A stretch of 64,000 bases of DNA from Roseibium sp. MMSF_3544 (lineage in GTDB: Bacteria > Pseudomonadota > Alphaproteobacteria > Rhizobiales > Stappiaceae), in assembly GCF_030732845.1 (NCBI RefSeq), contig NZ_JASHKA010000009.1:1-64000 (forward strand), given 5' to 3'. Each line of letters starts with the position of its first letter. Position 1 is the first letter of the stretch. A program made the translations under genes and the position numbers. The notes under the pieces are model-generated. The model was not told where the DNA came from, did not search any database, and was given only the letters and a program-made list of their open reading frames with translations. This document shows, piece after piece, positions 54,788 to 62,532 of this stretch.

Positions 54788-54806
54788 CTACCCTAGGCCA
54801 CTGACC

Positions 54807-55259
54807 CTAGAGGTGAAGCACCTTTCCGTAGACGAAGCGTTCGAATTTTTCGCCCTCTTCGCCTGGATAATCGCGGCCGTCGATATTGTCGGCCCAGTGG
54901 ATCATCTCATGCAGGATGGTCGCACCGGCAAGATGGACATCCTTGCCGCTTCGCGTGCTCACTATGTCGGTGCCGGCTTCAAACTTGCGGACCAGATCAG
55001 TGTCGATCTTGATGACGTTGTTACCTGGGGTTGGCGTGAATTCTCCGTAAGCACCGGTCAGCGGAGTGACATCGATTTTCGGCTCTTCGCCCCATTTGAG
55101 CGCCCGCTTCAAGGACGTGTTGTCCAGTTGGCCATAGCGCTCGAAGGCGCGGCGTATTCTCCAGGATTTCGCCACGTCGGGCATATCGTATTTGACATAG
55201 CTTCGAAATTTTCTGAAACGCGCTTGATCAATCAAAGACATCCACATATTGAACCTCAT
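54807..55259 (-). CDS. small zincin resembling toxin-type metallopeptidases (Tox-MPTase3-like)
   Basis: 150 aa. The only strong motif is a zincin helix, HEMIHWADN (near residue 116), followed 13-20 residues later by GEEGEKFERFVYG, which could supply a Glu ligand as in gluzincins. This pattern of HExxHW-x-D and EEG-x-x-FE resembles the metallopeptidase toxin 3 domain found at the C-terminus of polymorphic toxins. Here it is free-standing with no signal peptide, delivery domain or obvious immunity gene. Convergent with coaBC. Confidence 0.65.
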   Translation of the reverse strand: MRFNMWMSLIDQARFRKFRSYVKYDMPDVAKSWRIRRAFERYGQLDNTSLKRALKWGEEPKIDVTPLTGAYGEFTPTPGNNVIKIDTDLVRKFEAGTDIVSTRSGKDVHLAGATILHEMIHWADNIDGRDYPGEEGEKFERFVYGKVLHL

Positions 55260-55597
55260 AAGTGAAATAAACTCTTTTAAAACAGAAACTTGACCTTGAA
55301 AATTGTGGTCAGATACAGCGGGAAAAATTCGCTGCCTTCACTTTCTTACGTCAATCAACAGTCCAAATCAGGCCTTTAACGGGGCAGTCCGGACTCCATC
55401 CCTTCACCCCGAGTTGCGTGTATTTTCCTGCGGGCGCGCATGCCAACAGGTGGCCATGACTGAACGCTAACAAGCAAAAGTGGCATTGTTGCGGTTTTTA
55501 AATTTCTGTTTGTATGCCCCGAAACGCCGGAGCCACCCGCGAAGCAATCCGCTTCGCCGGTCACCGGAAAGACGCGCCTGACAGGTCTTCACATTGC
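55260..55597. other. intergenic region with no gene recognised
   Basis: 338 bp between two minus-strand genes. A perfect 7-bp inverted repeat GCGAAGC/GCTTCGC lies at 55539-55557 without a T run. The rest, AT-rich near 55260-55370, probably contains the promoter of the metallopeptidase gene. Confidence 0.45.
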
Positions 55598-56386
55598 CTA
55601 TGCCGCGAAGCGGAAGTAGCTCATGCTGATCGAACCGTACTCGTAGCTGCGGTGAAGCAACTCGGGATCCGGATCATCTGCGGCGGCCCCGAAAGCGAAA
55701 AAGAGGGGCAGCAGATGCTCTTCGGTCGGATGATTTTGCCGGAACTGAGGGGCTGCCTCCAGGTCCTTGAAATAGTCGATGGAACCGGCCTTGAGGCCCG
55801 CGTCCAGCCAATGATCAAAGGTTTCCGCCCATTCCGGTGCCTCTGATCCCTGCGGCAGGATTTGGCGCAGATTGTGGGTCGTGCTTCCGGATCCTGCGAT
55901 CAAAATACCCTTATCCTTCAGCGGTGCGACCGCCCTGCCGAGTTCATAAACCGATTCCGGCGTGCTGCCCTTGGGAAGGGACAAGGCGGTCACCGGAACA
56001 TTGGCTCTTGGAAAGGCAAGCGAAAGCGGCACCCAGGCCCCATGATCAAGACCCCATTCACTGTCGAGATCGACGTCGTAACCGTTTTGCTCCAGGAGCT
56101 TGGCGGTTTCGTCGACTTGTTTTTCGCTGGCGCTGGCCGGATAGGAGATCTCGTAAAGCTCAGCCGGGAACCCCCTGAAATCGTGATAAGTGCGAAGCGG
56201 TCCCGGCGCGGAAAGTTTCAGGCCTTCTGTCTCCCAGTGAGCCGACAGGATCAAGATCCCGTCCGGCCAGTTGTCGCTCTCCGCAAAAGTTTTAAGGAAC
56301 CGGCTGGCCGGCGTATCCTCTGCCGCCAGCGTCGGTGCACCGTGGGCAAAAAACACGGGCGGAATCGGGCCTCGAACGTTAGACAT
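55598..56386 (-). CDS. LigB-superfamily class-III extradiol dioxygenase (DODA type)
   Basis: 262 aa. HGAPTLAAE near the N-terminus carries the first metal His, ILSAHWETEG the second, and GLDHGAWVPL a later catalytic His. This is the 4,5-DOPA dioxygenase-like family (E. coli YgiD is a member). The substrate of the family in bacteria is generally not known. It has its own promoter region and is not in a degradation cluster. Confidence 0.9.
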   Translation of the reverse strand: MSNVRGPIPPVFFAHGAPTLAAEDTPASRFLKTFAESDNWPDGILILSAHWETEGLKLSAPGPLRTYHDFRGFPAELYEISYPASASEKQVDETAKLLEQNGYDVDLDSEWGLDHGAWVPLSLAFPRANVPVTALSLPKGSTPESVYELGRAVAPLKDKGILIAGSGSTTHNLRQILPQGSEAPEWAETFDHWLDAGLKAGSIDYFKDLEAAPQFRQNHPTEEHLLPLFFAFGAAADDPDPELLHRSYEYGSISMSYFRFAA

Positions 56387-56499
56387 GCAAGCGCTCCTTC
56401 GCTTTGTCGGCTTGGTTAGTTTTAGAAAAATAAGCGGGCACCGGCAAAGCAGAAGGTCAGAATTCGGAAAAGGGCTGTTCCCGATTCTGGAACAATCAC

Positions 56500-56531
56500 A
56501 AAAAAACCGCCCCCGGTGTTTCCGGAAGCGG
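56500..56531 (-). terminator. terminator of the OmpA-like gene
   Basis: On the minus strand a 10-bp stem (CCGCTTCCGG with CCGGGGGCGG, two G-U pairs) and a 5-nt loop are followed by TTTTTTT, 24 bp after the stop codon. Confidence 0.85.
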
Positions 56532-56554
56532 CTCTTATTGCGCTCAACGAGGAC

Positions 56555-57136
56555 TTATCTGTAGCCGACGTTGATCAACTGAACGCGCCGGTTTATCGCT
56601 GCATCCGGCTGCGAGGGGTCGCGCAACTGCTCTTCTCCAAGACCGACAGCCTGAAGATACTGGCCCGGCACCTGGAAGGTCGTGACAAGCGCTTCGCGAA
56701 CGGCATTGGCGCGCTTGATGGACAGTTCGAGATTATAATCACGCGGGCCGTCTGCGCTTGTGTGACCGACGATGAAGAAGGTCTGCCCCTGCAGATAAGG
56801 TGTGTGCAGAGCGTCGGCGATCAGTCCGACGGTCTCGTAAGATTCCGGCCGGATGCGCGCCGAATTCAGATCAAACGTGATCTCCACGTTGAACTGGCGC
56901 AAGGACGCCAGCTTATCCCATAGCGGCAGGTTACCCGGCGAGTTGGCGCCCGGATACTTCTGGATATTTTCAAACGCTGCCTTTTGGAGGGCATCCGCGC
57001 TGATATCAACCTCCTGCTGGGCACCCTGCAGCGAGTTGATGATCTCGTTCCGGCTAAGCTGGGTCTGCGCTGTGGCGGACGATACTGAAACGGCAAGAAA
57101 TGCGGCCGACAAACCAGCCAAAAACATCTTTTTCAT
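56555..57136 (-). CDS. OmpA-domain envelope protein
   Basis: 193 aa from the start at 57136 (MKKMFLAGLSAAFLAVSVSSATAQ), a good signal peptide. The C-terminal OmpA-like peptidoglycan-binding domain runs from about residue 85 (FDLNSARIRPESYETV ... VGHTSADGPRDYNLELSIKRANAVREAL). No beta-barrel is present. It likely tethers peptidoglycan in the periplasm. It is 20 bp downstream of a Cys-rich periplasmic protein gene on the same strand, so the two may be one operon. Confidence 0.9.
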   Translation of the reverse strand: MKKMFLAGLSAAFLAVSVSSATAQTQLSRNEIINSLQGAQQEVDISADALQKAAFENIQKYPGANSPGNLPLWDKLASLRQFNVEITFDLNSARIRPESYETVGLIADALHTPYLQGQTFFIVGHTSADGPRDYNLELSIKRANAVREALVTTFQVPGQYLQAVGLGEEQLRDPSQPDAAINRRVQLINVGYR

Positions 57137-57156
57137 GAATAGTCTCCAGGGCAGTC

Positions 57157-57576
57157 TTAACGGTATCCGGCCAGATCGATGGCGGTGTTGCATTTCTTGC
57201 TGACGGTGCGCTCTGCCTTCAGGAGGCAGCGCAGAATGTGACCGGCACCGGGTTTGACACCCTTGCAGCGCTGAGCGGCGTCGCGTTCACAGATCTTGGG
57301 GGCCGCTGCCTGTGCCGCAAGCCGCTCCTGGATGAGGGAGACAACAACCGCACGATCGGCGTTGCATTTCTGGGAAACTTTCGCCTGATTCTGATCCAGG
57401 CATTGCCCGATACCGTTATTCGCCAGCGTGGCCGTCTTGCAGTAAGTTTCGATATCCTTGCCGCAGCTAACGGACAAAATCTTGATCGCCTCGGCGAACC
57501 CCACTGTCTGGGCGAAGGCCGCAGGAGCCATCGCCAAAAATACACCTGTCGTGAACGCAAAGATCAAACGTCTCAT
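57157..57576 (-). CDS. periplasmic Cys-rich repeat protein (GLG1/cysteine-rich FGFR type)
   Basis: 139 aa with a signal peptide (MRRLIFAFTTGVFLAMAPAAFAQ). Two copies of a repeat with identical cysteine spacing C-x7-C-x12-C-x11-C are present: C38, C46, C59, C71 and C96, C104, C117, C129. This is the pattern of the cysteine-rich GLG1 (Golgi glycoprotein 1) repeat, known in eukaryotes and found in bacterial periplasmic proteins of unknown function. The paired cysteines imply disulfide bonds. Likely co-transcribed with the OmpA-domain gene. Confidence 0.83.
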   Translation of the reverse strand: MRRLIFAFTTGVFLAMAPAAFAQTVGFAEAIKILSVSCGKDIETYCKTATLANNGIGQCLDQNQAKVSQKCNADRAVVVSLIQERLAAQAAAPKICERDAAQRCKGVKPGAGHILRCLLKAERTVSKKCNTAIDLAGYR

Positions 57577-57748
57577 GTTGCAAATCTCCCAAGCAAGGCA
57601 ACATTCCGATGCGGCAGAGTGTTTCAGGAGATCGCCGAGGTTTCAAGGTGTTAGCTGAAAAAACTGGGAAGGAAAACACACCCTTGCCAATCTTGACAGG
57701 ATTGGACGAATATCGTCGTCCAAACGGAACCGGAAAGACAGAAATACC

Positions 57749-58198
57749 ATGCGCGTCACCCTGGAATTCAAAAGGCTTGAACATGGCAGGGACCTTCCCC
57801 TGCCCGCCTACCAATCGGATCTTGCCGCAGGACTGGATCTGCTGGCCGCGGTCGACGGCCCGCTTACACTGGCGCCGGGTGAACGCACGCTCGTACCAAC
57901 CGGCCTTGCCATGGCTTTGCCGGCGGGGTTCGAAGCGCAGGTTCGGCCGCGTTCCGGGCTCGCCGCCAAGCATGGCATCACCGTTTTGAACACGCCCGGT
58001 ACAATCGACGCGGATTACCGGGGCGAGGTCAAGGTTATCCTGATCAACATGGGCAATCAGCCGTTCGAAATCGTGCGTGGTGAACGCATCGCACAGATGG
58101 TGATTGCACCGGTGCTTCAGGCCGAGATTGCCGAAGTTGAAACCCTGTCCGAAACGGAGCGCGGCTCCGGTGGTTTCGGCTCAACCGGCCGCACATGA
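57749..58198 (+). CDS. dut: dUTP diphosphatase, trimeric
   Basis: 149 aa. All five motifs of trimeric dUTPases appear: AAGLDLLA (I), RPRSGLA (II), [14 protein letters not shown] (III), RIAQMVI (IV) and [10 protein letters not shown] (V). It hydrolyses dUTP to dUMP. Its place downstream of coaBC, here with five genes in between, echoes the common coaBC-dut neighbourhood. Confidence 0.96.
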   Translation: MRVTLEFKRLEHGRDLPLPAYQSDLAAGLDLLAAVDGPLTLAPGERTLVPTGLAMALPAGFEAQVRPRSGLAAKHGITVLNTPGTIDADYRGEVKVILINMGNQPFEIVRGERIAQMVIAPVLQAEIAEVETLSETERGSGGFGSTGRT

Positions 58199-58211
58199 GG
58201 AAGCGCGGCTC

Positions 58212-58874
58212 ATGAGGACCCCGGAGCTTGTCATTTTCGATTGCGACGGCGTTTTGGTCGATACGGAACGCCTGACCAACCGTACGCTGGCCGGGCTTCT
58301 GACAGACCTGGGATTTCCGATAACCGGACCGGAGTGCCAGAAACGCTTCATGGGGCGAACGCTGGAAGCTGTTCAGGAAATTGTTGAGGAAGAACTCGGC
58401 CGGAAGCTGCCGAACGACTGGCTGGATCAATTGCGCGCCCGCGATGTCGAGAGCTTCAAGGCAGGCATTTCGCAGGTGCCGGGTGTTGCGCAGGTCATGG
58501 ACTTGCTCGACCAGCGCGGCATCCCCTACTGCGTCGGGTCTTCCGGGAAATACGAAAAGATGCGCGCAACGCTTGGCAGCTCGGGTCTGCTCCCGCGGCT
58601 TGAAGACAGACTCTTTTCGTCCCAGGACTGTGAGCAGGGTAAACCGGCGCCAGATGTCTTCCTGTTGGCAGCACGAACGATGGGATATGGGCCTGAAACC
58701 TGTGTTGTCATCGAAGACAGCCTTCCCGGCGTCCTTGCGGGGAGGGCTGCAGGGATGAAGGTTTTTGCCTATGTCGCAGATCCCGTTTCTGACCGCACAG
58801 CCCTACGACATGCTGGCGCGACCCTGTTTGAGAACATGTCGGAACTGCCGGATCTGTTGTTTTCCAAATCCTGA
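58212..58874 (+). CDS. HAD-family phosphatase (beta-phosphoglucomutase-like)
   Basis: 220 aa from the start at 58212; an earlier in-frame Met overlaps dut. Class-I HAD with motif I VIFDCDGVLVDTE (nucleophile Asp), a helical cap, motif II CVGSSGKYEK, motif III KPAPDVFL and motif IV VVIEDSLPGVLAG. It follows dut by 13 bp and is probably co-transcribed. The phosphorylated substrate cannot be predicted. Confidence 0.9.
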   Translation: MRTPELVIFDCDGVLVDTERLTNRTLAGLLTDLGFPITGPECQKRFMGRTLEAVQEIVEEELGRKLPNDWLDQLRARDVESFKAGISQVPGVAQVMDLLDQRGIPYCVGSSGKYEKMRATLGSSGLLPRLEDRLFSSQDCEQGKPAPDVFLLAARTMGYGPETCVVIEDSLPGVLAGRAAGMKVFAYVADPVSDRTALRHAGATLFENMSELPDLLFSKS

Positions 58875-59000
58875 AGCTACTCTGGAAAAAAGTTTTACAG
58901 GTGATGTTTTTGTGGGAAGACAAGTCCCTTAAAAATTGACGGGGTGAACACTACTTTAGCCCTTCGAGCGCAGCAACAAGGCGGACCAGGGAGAACTGCC

Positions 59001-59960
59001 ATGACGATAACGACCAGCGGCCGTGGGAAAATCTATTCCTCCATTACCGAAACCATCGGCGACACGCCGATCGTACGGCTGGACCGGTTGGCTCAGGCCC
59101 ACGGCGTCAAGGGCAACCTGCTGGCCAAGCTTGAGTTCTTCAACCCGATCGCAAGCGTCAAGGACCGTATCGGCGTCGCCATGATCGAGGCCATGGAACG
59201 GGACGGGCGGATTGAACCCGGCAAGTCGACGCTGGTCGAACCGACCTCCGGCAACACCGGAATTGCCCTTGCCTTTGTTGCTGCAGCCAAAGGGTACAGG
59301 CTGATCCTGGTCATGCCCGAGACGATGTCGGTCGAGCGGCGGAAAATGCTCAAGATTCTCGGCGCCGAACTGGAGCTGACCGAGGGACCGAAAGGCATGA
59401 AAGGCGCGATCGCCCGTGCGGAAGAACTGGTCTCCGAAATCGATGGCGCAATCATTCCGCAACAGTTCGAAAACCCGGCCAACCCGGAGATCCACCGCAA
59501 TACGACGGCGGAGGAAATCTGGAACGATACCTCTGGGCAGATCGACGTCTTCGTTTCGGGTATCGGCACCGGTGGCACGATCACCGGTGTCAGTGACGTT
59601 CTGAAAAAGCGCAAACCTGATCTGCACGTCGTTGCCGTCGAACCGACCGATAGCCCAATTCTTTCCGGCGGCGAGCCCGGTCCTCACAAGATCCAGGGCA
59701 TCGGCGCCGGATTCGTCCCCGGCGTGCTGGAAACAGGCGCCTATGACGAAGTGCAGACGGTTTCCAACGAAGATGCCTTCGCAATGGCGCGGGAAATCGC
59801 CAGGACCGAAGGTGTTCCGGTCGGCATATCCTCCGGAGCTGCCATTACAGCGGCCGTTCGAGTCGGTCAACGCGACGGTATGGAGGGCAAGAACATCGTC
59901 ATCATTATTCCGTCCTTCGCCGAGCGATACCTGTCGACGGCGCTGTTCGAAGGACTTTGA
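59001..59960 (+). CDS. cysK: cysteine synthase A (O-acetylserine sulfhydrylase)
   Basis: 319 aa from 59001, preceded by GGGAGAACTGCC. The PLP lysine K54 is in NPIASVKDR, the substrate loop is [12 protein letters not shown], and the phosphate-binding loop is [10 protein letters not shown]. The C-terminal GISSGAAI is also conserved. It makes L-cysteine from O-acetylserine and sulfide. No cysE is adjacent. Confidence 0.96.
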   Translation: MTITTSGRGKIYSSITETIGDTPIVRLDRLAQAHGVKGNLLAKLEFFNPIASVKDRIGVAMIEAMERDGRIEPGKSTLVEPTSGNTGIALAFVAAAKGYRLILVMPETMSVERRKMLKILGAELELTEGPKGMKGAIARAEELVSEIDGAIIPQQFENPANPEIHRNTTAEEIWNDTSGQIDVFVSGIGTGGTITGVSDVLKKRKPDLHVVAVEPTDSPILSGGEPGPHKIQGIGAGFVPGVLETGAYDEVQTVSNEDAFAMAREIARTEGVPVGISSGAAITAAVRVGQRDGMEGKNIVIIIPSFAERYLSTALFEGL

Positions 59961-59994
59961 GGCAGACGAACCTTCCCGACGAATATGCTCTTTG

Positions 59995-60065
59995 CCACCC
60001 CGGCCCTGAACCGGGGTCTGGGTGCGCGAAAGACAAGAAGGGTTCCGGATCGCCTCCGGGGCCGC
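59995..60065. repeat. palindromic intergenic repeat downstream of cysK
   Basis: ACCCCGG (59997-60003) and CCGGGGT (60011-60017) form a 7-bp stem, followed by a CCGGA...TCCGG pair near 60045-60058. It belongs to the same type of element as those near 45521 and 50782. It may also act as a transcript end for cysK. Confidence 0.6.
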
Positions 60066-60079
60066 ACTGTGATTGAAAT

Positions 60080-60397
60080 CTAACGAATCGAGACTGCGGT
60101 ACCCGTCGCGCTGACCATCAGCATGGAGCCATTTTGTCCGACGGTTTCGTAGTCGAGGTCGACGCCGATAACGGCATTGCCGCCAAGCGCTTGCGCCTGC
60201 TGGCACATTTCCTCGATTGCGATCTTGCGCGCCTTGGCCAGTTCTTCCTCATAGGCGCCCGAACGGCCGCCGACGATATCCCTGATGCCGGCAAAAAGAT
60301 CCTTGAAGAGATTTGCGCCAAGAATGGCCTCGCCCGTGACCAGGCCTTTGTAGTCCAGATCTTTTCCCTCGATCGTGTTCGTCGTGGTCACCAGCAT
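60080..60397 (-). CDS. YbjQ/UPF0145-family protein
   Basis: 105 aa from the start at 60397 ([12 protein letters not shown]), with GAGGAGA upstream. The family pattern is visible: [29 protein letters not shown] in the middle and [18 protein letters not shown] near the end. It is a small soluble protein that forms a pentameric beta structure in known members. Function unclear. Confidence 0.92.
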   Translation of the reverse strand: MLVTTTNTIEGKDLDYKGLVTGEAILGANLFKDLFAGIRDIVGGRSGAYEEELAKARKIAIEEMCQQAQALGGNAVIGVDLDYETVGQNGSMLMVSATGTAVSIR

Positions 60398-60562
60398 GCC
60401 GTCTCTCCTCGTTGTGTCGACAGTCAGGGAGATGGGGTGACCTGAAACCGTTGCAAGACCCACGTCACGGAACTCGGGTCACGTTCGTTGCGCTTGCTCC
60501 GCCGGTGTTTCGGAGAACCGGGCTGGGAGGCGGCCCGGTTTGCAGGCCGCGCTCCTTTGCGG

Positions 60563-62362
60563 TCAAGACAGGTGATAAACCTGCTGGAGGCCGTAGACCG
60601 GGGTTTCCAGGCCTTCCATTCGCGCTTTCAACTGCAGGGACAGAAACTGCGAATAGTGGCGTGACTGGTGAAGATTGCCGCCGTGGAACCACAGAGCCTC
60701 CTGCTGGGTCGGTTTCCACATGTTGCGCTGTTCACCTTCCCACGGGCCCGGATCCTTGGTCGTGTCGGAGCCGAGGCCCCAGACCTTGCCGACCCTGTCC
60801 GCCATATCCTGGCCCATCAGATCCGCGACCCAGCCGTTCATCGAGCCGTACCCGGTCGCATAGACGATCACATCCGCTTCCAGTTTGCTGCCGTCGTCCA
60901 GGACAACGCCGTCCTCGACGACTTTCGTGACCTGGCCTCGTTTCAACTTGATCTCACCGTCGATGATGAGTTGGCTGGCGCCGATATCGATGTAGTAGCC
61001 CGACCCACGGCGCAGATATTTCATGAACAGGCCGCTGTCGTCGTCGCCCCAGTCCAGCCAGAAGCCGGCTTTTTCGAGCCCGTCATAAAAATCCGCGTCG
61101 CGCTTTTTCATCTCCGCATAGGCCGGGATCTGAAATTCGTGCAGGATCCGGTAGGGCAGGGATGCGAAAATCAGATCGGCTTTCTCGGTGGTGACGCCTG
61201 CCCGGACGGCTTCTTCGGAATAAAGCGCGCCCAGCCCAACATCCATCAGGGTGTCTGAACGGACAATATGCGTCGACGAGCGCTGGACCATGGTGACGTC
61301 GACATCGTTTTCCCAAAGCGCCGCGCAGATGTCGTGGGCTGAATTGTTCGACCCGACGACAACAGCTTTCTTGCCGCGATAGGCATCCGGGCCTGGATGC
61401 TTCGATGAATGGTGCTGGTCGCCCCTGAATTTTTCCATGCCCGGAAAGTGAGGAACATTCGCCTTGCCGGACATGCCGGTGGCCATCACCAATTGCTTGG
61501 GGCGCAAGGTGATGTCCTTGCCGTCGCGCTCGACGACAATTGTCCATTCCTTCTTCGCTTCGTCATAGCTGGCCGACTTGGCAACCGTGCGGCTCCAGTA
61601 GTTCAACTCCATGACCTTGGTGTACATCTCAAGCCAATCGCCGATCTTGTCCTTCGGGCTGAAAATCGGCCAGTTTTCCGGAAACTTGATGTAAGGCAGG
61701 TGGTCGTACCAGACCGGATCATGCAGGCAGAGCGACTTGTAGCGGTTGCGCCAGCTGTCGCCGGGCCGGTCGTTCTTTTCGATAATGATGGTTGGAACGC
61801 CGAGCTGCCGCAGCCTGGCTCCGAGCGCGATCCCGCCCTGACCGCCGCCAATGATCACGCAGTAGGGCTGAGTCGTGAAGCCCAGTTCTGTTTCTTCCTT
61901 CTCCCGCTCTTCCTTCCAGGTTGTCCTGTGTTTGCCGGCACCGTGTTTGGCCCCCAGCGGCCGTTGAAAGCCCTTGGGCTCTTCGTGACCCTTGAGTTCC
62001 ACCGTCGTGGTCAGCAAGGTCCAGATCTTGTTGTCTTTCAGGCGGATCAGCCCAAAGCAGCGTGCAACCGCGGTTTCGAACTGGATCCAGGCCGTGATCA
62101 CACCGCCTTCTTCCGTCGGAACCTCTCCTTCGGCAATTGTCCAGTTGCTCGGTGCCGTCGCGGCGAGCTGGCTGGTCAACATATCGCGAACCTGATCCTT
62201 GCCTTCGACGGTCTTGAGGTTCCAGGTGAAGGCGACAAGATCCCGCCAGTAGCAATCGTCCTGAAACAGCTCCACCGCCTTGTCGATGTCGCCGGCTTCC
62301 AGCGCGCCCCCAAAGGATTTTAGAAAGGTTTCGGTTTGATGCACCAAAGGTGTGTCGAGCAT
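60563..62362 (-). CDS. flavin-containing monooxygenase with N-terminal NTF2/SnoaL-like domain
   Basis: 599 aa from the start at 62362, with GGGAGG before it. Residues about 10-125 form an NTF2/SnoaL-like domain, an uncommon addition. The FAD motif GGGQGG (172-177) follows, then the FMO signature FRGDQHHSSKHPGPD and the NADPH motif VVVGSNNSAHD. The enzyme would insert one oxygen atom into an organic substrate using NADPH, FAD and O2. A regulator of the AcoR type is encoded upstream on the same strand, and two palindromes lie between them. The substrate is unknown, possibly a ketone or a small volatile compound by analogy with regulated Baeyer-Villiger-type enzymes. Confidence 0.87.
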   Translation of the reverse strand: MLDTPLVHQTETFLKSFGGALEAGDIDKAVELFQDDCYWRDLVAFTWNLKTVEGKDQVRDMLTSQLAATAPSNWTIAEGEVPTEEGGVITAWIQFETAVARCFGLIRLKDNKIWTLLTTTVELKGHEEPKGFQRPLGAKHGAGKHRTTWKEEREKEETELGFTTQPYCVIIGGGQGGIALGARLRQLGVPTIIIEKNDRPGDSWRNRYKSLCLHDPVWYDHLPYIKFPENWPIFSPKDKIGDWLEMYTKVMELNYWSRTVAKSASYDEAKKEWTIVVERDGKDITLRPKQLVMATGMSGKANVPHFPGMEKFRGDQHHSSKHPGPDAYRGKKAVVVGSNNSAHDICAALWENDVDVTMVQRSSTHIVRSDTLMDVGLGALYSEEAVRAGVTTEKADLIFASLPYRILHEFQIPAYAEMKKRDADFYDGLEKAGFWLDWGDDDSGLFMKYLRRGSGYYIDIGASQLIIDGEIKLKRGQVTKVVEDGVVLDDGSKLEADVIVYATGYGSMNGWVADLMGQDMADRVGKVWGLGSDTTKDPGPWEGEQRNMWKPTQQEALWFHGGNLHQSRHYSQFLSLQLKARMEGLETPVYGLQQVYHLS

Positions 62363-62468
62363 TTTATTCCTCCCAATATTCAGGCCTGGGAGGATTGCAG
62401 ACGCCATGGGCTGCGCGCTATCGCACGCAGCCGTTTTGTGAAAGCAAAGCCAAACAATCTGCTTTGCC

Positions 62469-62519
62469 TGTTGCGTGTGCAACAGCGCGCAACACAGGCG
62501 CATGGGCGCAACGTTGCGC
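62469..62519. promoter_or_regulatory. two palindromic sites upstream of the flavin monooxygenase gene
   Basis: TGTTGCGTGTGCAACA (62469-62484) has 6-bp arms around GTGT, and GCGCAACGTTGCGC (62506-62519) is a perfect 14-bp palindrome. Both share GTTGC/GCAAC half-sites. They lie 107-157 bp upstream of the monooxygenase start codon, in the usual place for binding sites of the adjacent AcoR-like regulator. I found no TGGCAC-N5-TTGC promoter in the interval. Confidence 0.6.
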
Positions 62520-62532
62520 GGCCAGGTTCAAT

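Noticed and set aside
58956-60206. Long minus-strand open frame (416 codons) opposite cysK
   Set aside because: It is an antisense shadow of cysK; the translation is rich in Arg, Asp and Gly and shows no domain.
62363-62468. Possible sigma-54 promoter for the flavin monooxygenase gene
   Set aside because: I searched the interval on the minus strand and found no GG and GC pair with the required 10-bp spacing in a TGGC/TTGC context.
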